Assembly (NCBI RefSeq): GCF_024699925.1
Contig: NZ_JAJOMX010000001.1
Coordinates: forward strand, 5,251,804 to 5,315,803
Reading direction: 5' to 3'
Source of the DNA: Mesorhizobium sp. J428
Lineage (GTDB): Bacteria > Pseudomonadota > Alphaproteobacteria > Rhizobiales > Rhizobiaceae
DNA: 64,000 bases
The notes under the pieces are model-generated. The model had not been told where the DNA came from and ran no database searches. It saw only the letters and a list, made by a program, of their open reading frames with translations. Positions 15,330 to 24,764 of the stretch are shown here, piece by piece. Numbering within the stretch: the first letter of the stretch is position 1; each line of letters begins with the position of its first letter. Position numbers and translations under genes: made by a program.

Positions 15330-16742
15330 TCACCTGACCCCGAACCACCAGGCGGCGAGGCCGAGGAAGGCGAAGAAGCCGACGACATCGGTCACGGCCG
15401 TCACGAAGACGGCCGAGGCGACCGCGGGGTCGGCACCGAAGCGGTCGAGCAGCAGCGGGATCAGGATGCCGGCGAGCGCGGCCACGAACAGGTTGATGAT
15501 CATCGCCGCGGCGATGATGAAGCCGATATGGACCTCGAACCACAGGCCGGCGACCGTGCCGACGAGCAAGGCGAAGATGATGCCGTTGATGAAGCCGACG
15601 CCCATCTCGCGCCGGATGATGCGGCCGGCATTGTAGATGTCGAGATCCTTGGTGGCGAGCGCGCGCACAGTAACCGTCATTGTCTGCGAGCCGGCATTGC
15701 CGCCCATGCCCGCCACGATCGGCATCAGCACCGCCAGCGCCACGATCTGTTCGATCGTCGCGTCGAACAGGCCGATCACTGACGCAGCGAGGAAGGCCGT
15801 CAAGAGGTTTATCAGCAGCCAAGGCACGCGGGAGCGCGACGTGGCCAGCACGCTGTCCGACAACTCCTCATCGCCGACGCCGCCGAGGCGCATGATGTCC
15901 TCCTCGGCCTCCTGCTGGATGACGTCGACGACGTCGTCGATGGTGAGCACGCCGACGAGGCGGTCGTTCTCGTCGACGACCGCGGCCGACAGCAGGTCGT
16001 ACTGCTCGAATTCCTGCGCGGCCTCTTCCTGGTCCATCGTCGCCGGGATCGCGTGCCGCGTCTCGTGCATGATGTCCTCGATCTTCTCCGCGCGCTTCGT
16101 GCGCAGGATCATGTCGAGGTCGATGGCGCCGAGCAGGCGAAAGGTCGGATCGATGACGAAGATCTGGGCGAACCTGTCGGGCAGGTTCTGGTCCTCGCGC
16201 AAATAGTCGATCGTCTGGCCGACGGTCCAGAACGGCGGCACCGCGACGAACTCCGTCTGCATGCGCCGGCCGGCAGTCTCCTCCGGATAGTCGAGTGCGC
16301 GCCGCAGCCTGATGCGCTCGGTGAACGGCAGTTGCGAGAGGATTTCCTCCTGGTCGTCCTCGTCGAGGTCTTCCAGGATGTAGACCGCGTCGTCGGAATC
16401 GAGCTCCTGGACGGCCTGCGCGATCTGCTCATTGGGCAGCTGGTCGACGATCTCCTGACGGATAGAATCGTCGACCTCGGTCAGCGCCGCGAAATCGAAA
16501 TCCTCGCCGAGCAGGTTGACCAGCGCCCGCCGCTGATCCGGCAACAGCGCCTCCAGCACGTCGCCCAACTCGGACTGGTGGAGATCCGCCAGATCCTGCT
16601 TGAGTGCCAGCACGTCGCGGTCGGCGATCGCCGCACCGATATGGGCGAGGAAGGACGCACGGATCACGCCGTCCTCGTCGTAGATATCGGCATTGCCCTC
16701 ATGTTGATGGGAAGCCGAGGCGCGATCTTCGGGCTGTTGCAA
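15330..16742 (-). CDS. mgtE: magnesium transporter MgtE
   Basis: 470 residues with the full MgtE plan: a helical N domain (SELGDVLEALLPDQRRALVNLLGEDF), two CBS domains (about 150-275), a connecting helix and five membrane helices carrying the pore signature LMPIVAGMGGNAGSQTMTVTVRALA. The acidic N and CBS surfaces that sense Mg2+ are kept (DSDDAVYILEDLDEDDQEE). The start is a TTG at 16742 with GGAGG five bases upstream. No riboswitch is evident in the short leader. The MerR gene follows 76 bases downstream. Confidence 0.95.
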   Translation of the reverse strand: MQQPEDRASASHQHEGNADIYDEDGVIRASFLAHIGAAIADRDVLALKQDLADLHQSELGDVLEALLPDQRRALVNLLGEDFDFAALTEVDDSIRQEIVDQLPNEQIAQAVQELDSDDAVYILEDLDEDDQEEILSQLPFTERIRLRRALDYPEETAGRRMQTEFVAVPPFWTVGQTIDYLREDQNLPDRFAQIFVIDPTFRLLGAIDLDMILRTKRAEKIEDIMHETRHAIPATMDQEEAAQEFEQYDLLSAAVVDENDRLVGVLTIDDVVDVIQQEAEEDIMRLGGVGDEELSDSVLATSRSRVPWLLINLLTAFLAASVIGLFDATIEQIVALAVLMPIVAGMGGNAGSQTMTVTVRALATKDLDIYNAGRIIRREMGVGFINGIIFALLVGTVAGLWFEVHIGFIIAAAMIINLFVAALAGILIPLLLDRFGADPAVASAVFVTAVTDVVGFFAFLGLAAWWFGVR

Positions 16743-16878
16743 TGGCGCCTCCGTGGCTGCGGCTGCTTCGCCGCATCCTTACCTGTGCAACGGGCGAAAC
16801 ATCAATCGATTTGCGACGCTGGCTGAATGCAATCTGGAGAACGCTGCCGGCCTAGGATTCGTGACACTATCGGGGCAC

Positions 16879-17283
16879 TCAGGCCGCTCGCCCCGAAAAG
16901 ACCCAGAGCTGGAAGATCACGAAATTGAGCGCCGGGATCAGCACGCTGATAAGCGCGAACGAAACCCAGCCCGGGATCTGCCCGGTTTCGGCAAACGCCG
17001 TCACCACGCCGACGATCACCAGATTCACCGCCTGGATGACGCAGAATTTAAGCCATTCCCTGGCGATGGCGCCGTTCGACGAGAACGTGATGCGCCGGTG
17101 ACCGAGAAAAGACACCGGCACCAGCACGGCATAGGCGATATAGCCGGAGGCCGTGGCGGACAGGCCCGCCCACTGGAACAGCGCGGTGGAAATCAGGAAG
17201 AACGCGATCGTGTTGAACGCACCTATTCCTGCGAAGGCCGTAAGGCGCCGCGCATACCGCTTTAGATCCACGGCACCGGCCAT
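16879..17283 (-). CDS. GtrA family membrane protein
   Basis: 134 residues with four membrane segments and the GtrA pattern: FAGIGAFNTIAFFLISTALF, YAVLVPVSFLGHRRITF, then FVIFQLWVFSG at the end. GtrA proteins are thought to flip polyprenyl-phosphate-linked sugars during O-antigen, arabinogalactan or teichoic acid decoration. The ATG directly follows the stop of the methyltransferase gene (TAGATG on the coding strand), and a GtrB-like glycosyltransferase is divergent nearby, which supports this role. Confidence 0.9.
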   Translation of the reverse strand: MAGAVDLKRYARRLTAFAGIGAFNTIAFFLISTALFQWAGLSATASGYIAYAVLVPVSFLGHRRITFSSNGAIAREWLKFCVIQAVNLVIVGVVTAFAETGQIPGWVSFALISVLIPALNFVIFQLWVFSGRAA

Positions 17284-17981
17284 CTAGCGTCGGGCCACCA
17301 CATAATATTGCGCGCCGGTCGGAAGGGCACCCAGCGCGTCGTCCACGCGTCGCGCAAAGCCGTCGATGGATGGAACATTGAGGATATAGCGCCCCTCGAG
17401 AATGGTCATACCCGCCAGGCGCAGGTGCTCCTTCGCGGTTTTCATCGAGAGCAGCATGCGGCGTCCGCATCGAACGGGCAGTTGGAAACTGCCCGCTGCG
17501 TCAACGGATTGTAGGGATTGTGCTCGAACAGCAGCACTGCGCCGCCCTGCCTTACCACGCGTCGCAGCTCCGAGGCAAAGCGCGGCCACAACGGCACCGG
17601 CACGTGATGCATCACGCAGATAGCAAAGCAGGCGTCGAACGTGCCGTCGTCATAGGGGATAGTCTCGCCGTCATAAGCCTTGTACTCGACGCCGGGATTA
17701 TTGATACTCGCCTCGGCAACGCATTCGGCAGAAGGATCGACCCCCGTGATTCGCCCGACCGAACCGGTGAGCAACGGGTGATACGTCCCCACCCCGCATC
17801 CGACGTCCAGGATCGAAAGCTCTCGCGTCGGCCCGACCTTCTCCGCCAGGACATCGAGAAGCCTCTTGGCCTTTGCTCGGATGAAGAAATCGACCTTCAG
17901 CCCCGAGAAAGCGATTGAACCGTTCACCGCGTCCGAATAGCTGTTTCGGTACGCGTCGAACTCGCTCGAAATCTTGGTCAT
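17284..17981 (-). pseudogene. class I SAM-dependent methyltransferase, frameshifted near its C-terminus
   Basis: The first 170 residues form a type 11 methyltransferase: SILDVGCGVGTYHPLL is motif I, ITGVDPSAECV motif II, and FDACFAICVMHHVPVP / LRRVVRQGGAVLLFEHNPYNPLT later motifs. The frame ends early after SNCPFDADA. The next frame carries the rest (MLLSMKTAKEHLRLAGMTI ... GALPTGAQYYVVARR) up to 17284. A two-base gain or one-base loss near 17460 explains it. The stop abuts the GtrA start, so the operon structure is otherwise intact. Confidence 0.75.
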
Positions 17982-18202
17982 TCCACGTTTCCTTCGAATG
18001 ATCCTTGGCGCGGCATGCAAATAGCACCGGGATGATACCCTGCGCGGAGTCGCAATTCGTGCCTATGCTGTGCAGCTCTATCTTATCGCATTGCCGCCGA
18101 CTATCTCGTAAATCGAAAGCGGAAGTCTCGCTTCGACAACGACCAGCTTGACAGTGCGTTGGCGACGTTTTCGTTTCAACGAGACAAAACATGGTGCCTT
18201 GA

Positions 18203-19192
18203 GTGTCAAATCCTATCGTCTCCATCGTCGTCCCCGTATACCGCAGCATGACGGTGCTGCCCGAATTGGTGAAGCAAGTGGAGGGCGCGATGGCTGGCAG
18301 TGCCTACGCCTCCAGTTTCGAGCTCGTGCTCACCAATGACTGCAGCCCGGACGGCAGTTGGTCGGTCATCGAGGAACTGGCAGCGAAATATCCATTCGTT
18401 CGCGGCGTTTCGCTGCGCAAGAATGTGGGGCAGCATAATGCGACTATGGCCGGGCTGCGATTCTCGCGCGGCGAGATCGTCGTCATCATGGACGACGACC
18501 TGCAGCACCCGCCCTCGGCCATATTGCAGCTTGCCGAGCGGATCGAGCGCGGGGCGGATGTCTGCTACACCAGATATGCGGAGCGAAAGCACGCACTGTG
18601 GAAGCAGTGGGGAAGCCGGATCAACGACATCGCGGCCACCTGGCTGATGAAGAAGCCGAAAGGTCTCTATCTCTCATCCTTCAAGGCGCTCAACCGGGAT
18701 ATCGTCAACGCGGTGCTACGCTACGACGGCCCATACACCTATCTCGACGCCCTCATCTTTGCGACGACCAACTCGATCGATTCGGTCGAGATCAAGCACC
18801 AGCGGCGCTGGGAAGGCGAGAGCACCTACAATTTCCGCCGCCTTTTCTCGCTCTGGCTGAAGATGGCGACCGGCTCTTCGATCTATCCGCTGCGCGCGGC
18901 CACCGTCGCGGGCTTCGCGCTCGCTCTTCTGAGCCTGATCGTCTTCATCCTGGTGATCGGCGAGCGGATGCTGAATCCGCAGGTGCCGCCCGGGTGGGCC
19001 TCTGTGATCGCCACCGTGCTCTTCATCGGCGGCATCCAGACCTTCTGCATTGGCGTGATCGGCGAATATGTCGGCAGGATCTACACCCGCGTGAACAATG
19101 CACCGCAGTTCGTCGTCGGAAAGACGACGTTCAAGCGCGCCGACCCCACGGTCCGCGGGTCTTCCGCAGCGGAACCGAATACCGAGAGCTAA
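18203..19192 (+). CDS. family 2 glycosyltransferase, polyprenyl-phosphate type (GtrB/ArnC-like)
   Basis: 329 residues. The GT-A domain has VSIVVPVYRS, LTNDCSPDGSW, and the metal-binding VVIMDDDLQHPP; QRRWEGESTYNFRRLFSLWL is the usual membrane-contact block, followed by two C-terminal helices (VAGFALALLSLIVFILVIG; VIATVLFIGGIQTFCIGVIGEY). Such enzymes load a sugar onto undecaprenyl phosphate. The start is a GTG at 18203. It is divergent from the methyltransferase-gtrA pair, so the three probably form one surface-sugar module. Confidence 0.9.
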   Translation: MSNPIVSIVVPVYRSMTVLPELVKQVEGAMAGSAYASSFELVLTNDCSPDGSWSVIEELAAKYPFVRGVSLRKNVGQHNATMAGLRFSRGEIVVIMDDDLQHPPSAILQLAERIERGADVCYTRYAERKHALWKQWGSRINDIAATWLMKKPKGLYLSSFKALNRDIVNAVLRYDGPYTYLDALIFATTNSIDSVEIKHQRRWEGESTYNFRRLFSLWLKMATGSSIYPLRAATVAGFALALLSLIVFILVIGERMLNPQVPPGWASVIATVLFIGGIQTFCIGVIGEYVGRIYTRVNNAPQFVVGKTTFKRADPTVRGSSAAEPNTES

Positions 19193-19307
19193 GCCGAAGC
19201 CGGCATGTTGACCCACATCCGCAATGGCTATCGGGAGCAGATTTAAAAGACGGGAAATTCACCCGCTGCCGCACTTGTTTCACGAAAGGTGATTTGCTAC
19301 ATGCGCC

Positions 19308-19327
19308 GGGCCGGTCACGACCGGCCC
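19308..19327. repeat. 7-bp inverted repeat before tRNA-Leu
   Basis: GGGCCGG and CCGGCCC flank a TCACGA loop eight bases before the tRNA. There is no T-run, so it may be a processing or pausing element, or a partial terminator of the glycosyltransferase transcript. Confidence 0.4.
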
Positions 19328-19335
19328 TACCACGT

Positions 19336-19420
19336 GCGGTCGTGGCGGAATTGGTAGACGCGCAGCGTTGAGGTCGCTGTGGGGCAACCCGTGGAAGTTC
19401 GAGTCTTCTCGACCGCACCA
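19336..19420 (+). tRNA. tRNA-Leu (anticodon GAG)
   Basis: An 85-base cloverleaf: acceptor stem GCGGTCG pairs with CGACCGC, D arm GGCGGAATTGGTAGACGC typical of class II tRNA-Leu, anticodon stem CAGCG/CGCTG around the loop TTGAGGT (anticodon GAG), a long variable arm, the TTCGAGT T-loop, and an encoded CCA end. It reads CUC/CUU leucine codons. Confidence 0.97.
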
Positions 19421-19531
19421 AGTTCTCCCAGATAGAGTTTGCAAACGTCCGGGCCAGCGACGAAGGTGCTTGCGTCAGCTGGACGTCCGTGCCGCGAAGG
19501 CCCATATCTTGCTCGAAACCGAGCGCATGCC

Positions 19532-20239
19532 GTGAACATCCGACAGGACATAGTCACCAGCTTCTGGCCACGTGGAGAAGGCCTGCCCGTCGAATGGCGG
19601 ATCGAGCCCGGCCTCGTCGCCTACCCGGACGCGCTGGCGGCGATGGAGGCGCGTGCGGAGGCGATTCGTGCCGGGACGGCGCCGGAGATGGTCTGGCTCC
19701 TGGAACATCCGCCGCTCTACACGGCAGGCACTAGCGCCCGGATCGAAGATCTCGTGCAGCCGGACCGCTTTCCGGTCCATGCGGCTGGCCGCGGCGGCGA
19801 GTACACCTATCACGGCCCCGGCCAGCGCGTGGCCTATGTGATGCTCGATCTCAAGCGCCGTCGCGAGGACGTGCGATTGTTCGTGGCGAGCCTCGAGGAA
19901 TGGATCATCCGCACCCTGGCGCGCTTCAACGTCAAGGGCGAGCGGCGCGAGGATCGTGTCGGCGTGTGGGTCGTGCGGCCGGACAAGCCGCCTGTCTTCG
20001 GCCATGCCGCCGAGGACAAGGTTGCCGCGATCGGAATCCGGCTGCGCAAATGGGTGAGTTTCCACGGCATCTCGATCAACGTCGAGCCGGAACTCGACCA
20101 TTTCGGCGGGATCGTGCCCTGCGGCATCTCCGAATACGGCGTGACGAGCCTTGTAGACCTCGGCCTGCCAGTAACGATGGCCGATCTCGACGTCGCGCTG
20201 AAGGCGGCTTTCGAAGAGGTGTTCGGCCCGCTATCCTGA
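19532..20239 (+). CDS. lipB: lipoyl(octanoyl) transferase
   Basis: About 235 residues from a GTG at 19532. The frame is open upstream to 19439, but homologous sequence begins near [16 protein letters not shown]. LipB motifs: [39 protein letters not shown], and [18 protein letters not shown] with the conserved Lys, then FGGIVPCGI with the acyl-accepting Cys. It moves octanoyl from ACP to lipoyl domains in the cytoplasm. It lies about 110 bases after tRNA-Leu. Confidence 0.95.
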   Translation: MNIRQDIVTSFWPRGEGLPVEWRIEPGLVAYPDALAAMEARAEAIRAGTAPEMVWLLEHPPLYTAGTSARIEDLVQPDRFPVHAAGRGGEYTYHGPGQRVAYVMLDLKRRREDVRLFVASLEEWIIRTLARFNVKGERREDRVGVWVVRPDKPPVFGHAAEDKVAAIGIRLRKWVSFHGISINVEPELDHFGGIVPCGISEYGVTSLVDLGLPVTMADLDVALKAAFEEVFGPLS

Positions 20240-20267
20240 CCCGATGATCGGGTCCAGGAGGCGTCCC

Positions 20268-22028
20268 ATGACCGTGCTCGCAAATTTGCTCCGCATCGCA
20301 TCGGTGGCACTATCGCTTGCCCTGCCCTCACCCGCGCTCGCCCAGCAAGCAACTGACACGATAGCGCCCGAGGCGGCCACCGGCACGGCGCCGAAGGCGG
20401 CAACACACGCGCAGCGCCATATGGTGGCAGCCGCCAATCCGGTCGCTGCCCAGGCCGGACTAGACGTGCTGCGCGCCGGCGGCTCGGCAGCGGATGCAAT
20501 TGTGGCGGTGCAGACCGTGCTCGGCCTGGTCGAGCCGCAATCGTCCGGCCTCGGCGGCGGCGCGTTCCTCGTCTGGTACGACGCGGCGTCGGGCAAAGTC
20601 ACGACCTTCGACGGACGGGAAACGGCACCGAAAGCAGCCACGGGTGACCTCTTTCTCGGCACCGACGGCAAGCCGCTGAAATTCTTCGACGCCGTCGTCG
20701 GCGGCCGGTCGGTCGGCACACCTGGCGTCGTTCGGCTGCTCGAGACGGTACACAGCCCCTACGGCAAGCTCGGCTGGGCCGACCTCTTCAATCCGGCGAT
20801 CGATCTCGCTAAGGAAGGCTTCGCCGTGTCGCCACGACTGGCCGCACTCGTGGCCGACGATGCCGACAAGCTCGGCACACAGGCCTCGACGCGTGATTAT
20901 TTCTTCCCGGCCGGCAAGCCGATCGCGGCGGGAGAAACACTCAGGAATCCGGCCTATGCCGAAACGCTCTCGTCAATTGCCAGGGACGGTCCTGACGCCT
21001 TCTACAAGGGGCCAATCGCCGCCAGTATCGTAGAGGCCGTCAGGAGCCATCCGAACAATCCTGGCCTCCTCTCAGGCGAAGACCTTGCCGACTACAAGAC
21101 AATCAAGCGTCCGGCGGTTTGCGCGCCTTATCGTGGCCTCGAAGTCTGTGGCATGGGACCGCCCTCCTCCGGCGCGCTGGCCATCGGCCAGATACTGGGC
21201 ATGGTCGAGCCCTTCGAACTCGCGACGCTCGGGCCGGACGATCCGGAAAGCTGGCGCATCCTCGGCGATGCGACCCGCCTCGCCTTCGCCGACCGCGAGC
21301 GCTATGTCGCCGACGCGGACTTCGTCTCGATCCCGAAGGGACTGCTCAACGCCGACTACCTTAGCACCCGCTCCGCCCTGTTGCGCCGTCCGACCGCCCT
21401 GCCCCAGGACAGCGTAATCGCAGGCGATCCGCCCTGGGACAAGGCCGAATTGCGCCGCGACGGCTTCTCGCTCGACATGCCGTCGACCACGCATTTCGTC
21501 GTCGTCGACGACGCAGGCAACATCGCTTCGATGACGAGTTCGATTGAGAACGGCTTCGGCTCAAGGCTGATGACGGGCGGCTTCCTGCTCAACAACCAGC
21601 TGACCGACTTCTCCTTCGCACCGGAGGAGGATGGCCGCGCCGTTGCGAACCGCGTCGAGCCGGGCAAGCGGCCGCGCTCCTCGATGTCGCCGACGATCAT
21701 CCTCAGGGATGGCAAACCGGTGTTTGCGCTCGGCTCGCCCGGCGGATCGAGCATCATTCCCTATGTCGCGAAGACCATCGTCGCATTGGTCGACTGGAAG
21801 ATGGGCATCAGCGAGGCCATCGCCCTGCCACATCTGACGAACCGCTTCGGCACCTACGATGTGGAAGCCGGGACGTCGGCGCTGTCACTTGTGAAAGACC
21901 TGGAGGCGCTGGGCTACAAGACCGCGGCGAAGGAGCAGAATTCGGGTCTGCAGGGCGTCGCAATCACGGCGAACGGCATCGACGGCGGCGCCGATCCGCG
22001 CCGCGAGGGCGTCGTGGTCGGCGATTGA
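20268..22028 (+). CDS. ggt: gamma-glutamyltransferase
   Basis: 586 residues with a signal peptide (LLRIASVALSLALPSPALAQQ). The proenzyme cleavage and nucleophile Thr lies in DMPSTTHFVVVDDAGNIASMTSSIENGFGS; glutamate-binding residues come in GLGGGAFLVWYD and NRVEPGKRPRSSMSPTII. Periplasmic Ggt hydrolyses or transfers the gamma-glutamyl group of glutathione. AGGAGG six bases upstream sets the ATG at 20268. It converges on the di-heme peroxidase gene with only a few bases between the stops. Confidence 0.95.
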   Translation: MTVLANLLRIASVALSLALPSPALAQQATDTIAPEAATGTAPKAATHAQRHMVAAANPVAAQAGLDVLRAGGSAADAIVAVQTVLGLVEPQSSGLGGGAFLVWYDAASGKVTTFDGRETAPKAATGDLFLGTDGKPLKFFDAVVGGRSVGTPGVVRLLETVHSPYGKLGWADLFNPAIDLAKEGFAVSPRLAALVADDADKLGTQASTRDYFFPAGKPIAAGETLRNPAYAETLSSIARDGPDAFYKGPIAASIVEAVRSHPNNPGLLSGEDLADYKTIKRPAVCAPYRGLEVCGMGPPSSGALAIGQILGMVEPFELATLGPDDPESWRILGDATRLAFADRERYVADADFVSIPKGLLNADYLSTRSALLRRPTALPQDSVIAGDPPWDKAELRRDGFSLDMPSTTHFVVVDDAGNIASMTSSIENGFGSRLMTGGFLLNNQLTDFSFAPEEDGRAVANRVEPGKRPRSSMSPTIILRDGKPVFALGSPGGSSIIPYVAKTIVALVDWKMGISEAIALPHLTNRFGTYDVEAGTSALSLVKDLEALGYKTAAKEQNSGLQGVAITANGIDGGADPRREGVVVGD

Positions 22029-22031
22029 GCG

Positions 22032-23279
22032 TCAGTTCGACGGCGAAGCCCCGACGTCGAGGGTTTTCAGAAACGCAGCCAATGCGCTCTTCTCGCGTTC
22101 GGACAGCGTCAGCGGCTGCAACTCGCTCTCCCCCTTCGGCGGACGCGGCGCAGCCGCATAGTGCTCGATCACGTCCCCGATCGTGGCGATCTGGCCAGAA
22201 TGCATGTAGGGCGGGCGCGACGCAGCCCCGCGCAGCGACGGCGTCTTGAAGGCCCGGACCATCAGCGGGTCGTCCTTTGCCACGAAGCGCAGCTCGCCGC
22301 ATTGCTCCGGCTTCGCATCGCTGTAGCGGCCAAGGCAGTTGAACGGATCGGCGAGCGCCTTCGGAATTCCGCCCGCGCGACCGGAATCCTCCGGCAATTC
22401 CGGTGGCTGCGGCACGCCGGTATTGTGGAAATGCTCGTCGCTGAACCGCGGTCCGGCATGGCAGGTCACGCAATTGGCGCGGCCGATGAACAGCTTCAGA
22501 CCGAGCTTCTCCGTCTCGTCGAACGCGGCATCGCCTTGCGGCGTCTCGCCCGCCGCGATCGCCTTCGCAAACCGGTCGAAGCGCGTTTCCTCGTGGCGAA
22601 TGGAGCGCTCGAAGGCAGCGAGCGACTTGCCGATATTGGCGAAGACGGCGTCGATCTCCGCGCGTTTCGCGTCGGGAATCGTCGCCCACGCAGCCCGCTC
22701 CTCGGCAGAGCCGAGCGGGCCGGCATTGGGCGGAACATCCGAGAGATCGGGCGGCGGTCCGAAGATGCGTTCGTAGCGATCGTTCAGCGACGCCGAAATG
22801 AAGTGCGCATAGGCGGTGCGGTTGCCGCCGTGCTCGCGCGCATCCTCCAGTGGTCCCAGCGCCTGCGCCCAGAGACTGTCCTTGCGACCATCCCAGAACT
22901 GCCAGGGGCTATGGGCGACGCCGGCGAGCGGCATGGTCCGGCGATCCGTCACCCCCACGCCGCGGGCGAGCGGCAGGTCGTCCTGGAACTGCCGGTCGAC
23001 CTGATGGCAGGTCGAGCACGACACGTCGCCTTGACCGGACAGGCGCGGTTCGAAGAATAGCGTCGCGCCGAAGGCGGCGGCGAGCCGATCGTCGGCGAAG
23101 CGGTTCGACGGATCGGCGGGCAGCGGCGGCAGGGCGTCGAGCGACAGCGAAGCGATCGTCGCCTTCTCAGCTTCCGAGAACTCCTCGCCGGAGCACCCGG
23201 CGATAACGCCGAGCACGACGATGACAACGCCGGAAAGCGTGCGGCGAAAGGCGCTAAAGGCTGAGGTTGAATATGACAT
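22032..23279 (-). CDS. di-heme cytochrome c peroxidase-like lipoprotein (MauG/CCP family)
   Basis: 415 residues. A lipobox (VLGVIAGCSGEE) marks a lipid-anchored protein. Two c-type heme sites are present: VSCSTCHQVDR and NCVTCHAGPRFSD. The CCP/MauG fold is clear (LSGQGDVSCSTCH; MPLAGVAHSPWQFWDGR; MVRAFKTPSLRGAASRPPYMHSGQ). Family members reduce H2O2 or oxidise protein or copper-site residues in the periplasm. The 26-base overlap with the upstream FixH-like gene shows tight coupling. GGAGAGGACG precedes the start. Confidence 0.9.
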   Translation of the reverse strand: MSYSTSAFSAFRRTLSGVVIVVLGVIAGCSGEEFSEAEKATIASLSLDALPPLPADPSNRFADDRLAAAFGATLFFEPRLSGQGDVSCSTCHQVDRQFQDDLPLARGVGVTDRRTMPLAGVAHSPWQFWDGRKDSLWAQALGPLEDAREHGGNRTAYAHFISASLNDRYERIFGPPPDLSDVPPNAGPLGSAEERAAWATIPDAKRAEIDAVFANIGKSLAAFERSIRHEETRFDRFAKAIAAGETPQGDAAFDETEKLGLKLFIGRANCVTCHAGPRFSDEHFHNTGVPQPPELPEDSGRAGGIPKALADPFNCLGRYSDAKPEQCGELRFVAKDDPLMVRAFKTPSLRGAASRPPYMHSGQIATIGDVIEHYAAAPRPPKGESELQPLTLSEREKSALAAFLKTLDVGASPSN

Positions 23280-23694
23280 CGTCCTCTCCAGCCGCGGCCT
23301 TGACGCGAAGCTTGAATTCCCACCAGCCGGACATGTTGAAGCGCACGCCCTCGATCCGGTAGCGCCCCTCGCCCAGAGAAGCCGTGACCTGCGGCGCCGT
23401 CGGCAGGCCGTGGCCATGCTGAGGCATGCCGCCATCGACCGTAATCTGCGCGTCTTCGACCGGCTCTCCAGCCGGCGTGTGCACCGTCACGATCCAACTG
23501 TGCAGCGTATTACGCTCGAAGGCCGGATTCTCCGGCGCAATCTCGACGGCAAAGAGGCCTTTGGCGGTCGTCCTGCCCCGAGACAGATCGAGATTCGACG
23601 GCGGCGCCATGGCGATCATCATGTAGGCGATCACCGCCAGCACGATAGCCAGCAGAACTGCGGAAACGACGATGACCTTGCGGCTGCGCAGCAT
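23254..23694 (-). CDS. FixH/YtkA-like membrane-anchored protein
   Basis: 146 residues: one N-terminal membrane segment (VIVVSAVLLAIVLAVIAYMMIA), then an Ig-like beta domain with VEIAPENPAFERNTLHSWIVTV, a His-rich loop GGMPQHGHGLPTAP, and a final RVKAAAGEDDVIFNLSL. The HGHGLPT loop is shared by FixH and YtkA-like domains, where it could bind copper or contact a cytochrome. Its 3' end overlaps the start of the di-heme peroxidase gene, so they probably act together in the periplasm. Confidence 0.75.
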   Translation of the reverse strand: MLRSRKVIVVSAVLLAIVLAVIAYMMIAMAPPSNLDLSRGRTTAKGLFAVEIAPENPAFERNTLHSWIVTVHTPAGEPVEDAQITVDGGMPQHGHGLPTAPQVTASLGEGRYRIEGVRFNMSGWWEFKLRVKAAAGEDDVIFNLSL

Positions 23695-23826
23695 TGAATA
23701 TTCTCCTCTTCATCAATGCCCAGACAGGCTGAGGCTTCCGGTTACTGGAAGGTCAAGCGCCTTTTTGCAGACCTTGTCGCCGAACCGGCGGAACCCTTAT
23801 AGACGACGCGACGAAGGGAGAAGCGA

Positions 23827-24747
23827 ATGGATCGCAAGGGCGTCGCCTCGGTGGGAGAATGCATGCTGGAACTGTCCGCGCGCCCGGATGGCGCGTGGAC
23901 GCTCGGCTATGCCGGCGACACCTTCAACACATTATGGGCAATCCGGGCGCTGACGCAGTTGCCGTGCGATTATGTCTCCGCCTTCGGCGACGACCCGTTT
24001 TCGGCCAAGCAGACGTCGTTCTTCGCCGAGGCCGGGATCGGCGTGGCGGCAAGCCCGGTGATCCCCGGCGCGCGGCCCGGTCTTTACGCCATTACGCTGA
24101 CGGGCGCGGAGCGATCCTTCACCTACTGGCGCAGCGACGCAGCGGCGCGGCAACTGGCATCCGATGGCGGAAAGTTGGCGAAAAGCCTTGAAGATCGAGC
24201 GCTTGTCTACTTTTCCGGAATCACCCTGGCAATTCTGGAACCCGCCGCGCGATCGGTCCTGCTCGCCGCGATCAGCGCTGCGCGCGCGGCCGGCAGCCTC
24301 ATCGCCTTCGACCCCAACTACAGGCCCCGCATGTGGAGGTCGTCGGATGAGGCCCGGGCGATGATCGCGGAGGCGATCTCCATCACCGACATTGCCCTAC
24401 CGACCTTTCCCGATGAGCAGGCCCTTTTCGGCGACGTTGGTCCCGAAGCCACGGCGGAGCGCCTAAGACGCGCCGGCGTGAGGGAGATCGTGGTGAAGAA
24501 CGGAGCCGATCCTGCCCTGGTGGTGGACAGGTCGGATTCCTACCTGGTCCCCGCGCTTCGCGTCGACGCGGTGGATACGACCGGCGCCGGCGACAGCTTC
24601 AACGGCGGCTACCTCGCGGCGGCGCTGGACGGGCGGTCGCCGCTGGACTCGGCCGCGCTGGCGCATCGCGTCGCCGCCACCACCGTGATGGTGCGCGGCG
24701 CGCTGGCACCCTACGAAACCTTGCGTATTGCGGCTAACCTCGGCTGA
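23827..24747 (+). CDS. kdgK: PfkB family sugar kinase, KDG kinase-like
   Basis: 306 residues with the ribokinase fold: GECMLELSARPDGAWTLGYAGDTFNTLWAI at the substrate site, FSGITLAIL and IAFDPNYRPRMW in the middle, and the catalytic DTTGAGDSFNGGYLAA near the end. The GYAGDTFNT and DPNYRPRMW words are those of 2-keto-3-deoxygluconate kinases. It would feed KDG to KDPG for Entner-Doudoroff cleavage. It stands alone between two divergent or convergent units, but a sugar-acid operon lies 2 kb away. An AGGGAGAAGCG site precedes the ATG. Confidence 0.85.
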   Translation: MDRKGVASVGECMLELSARPDGAWTLGYAGDTFNTLWAIRALTQLPCDYVSAFGDDPFSAKQTSFFAEAGIGVAASPVIPGARPGLYAITLTGAERSFTYWRSDAAARQLASDGGKLAKSLEDRALVYFSGITLAILEPAARSVLLAAISAARAAGSLIAFDPNYRPRMWRSSDEARAMIAEAISITDIALPTFPDEQALFGDVGPEATAERLRRAGVREIVVKNGADPALVVDRSDSYLVPALRVDAVDTTGAGDSFNGGYLAAALDGRSPLDSAALAHRVAATTVMVRGALAPYETLRIAANLG

Positions 24748-24764
24748 TACCATCTGAATTTGAA

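Noticed and set aside
19308..19420. tRNA-Leu as an integration site for a mobile element
   Set aside because: No integrase or repeated tRNA end is seen downstream; lipB and ggt are ordinary chromosomal genes.
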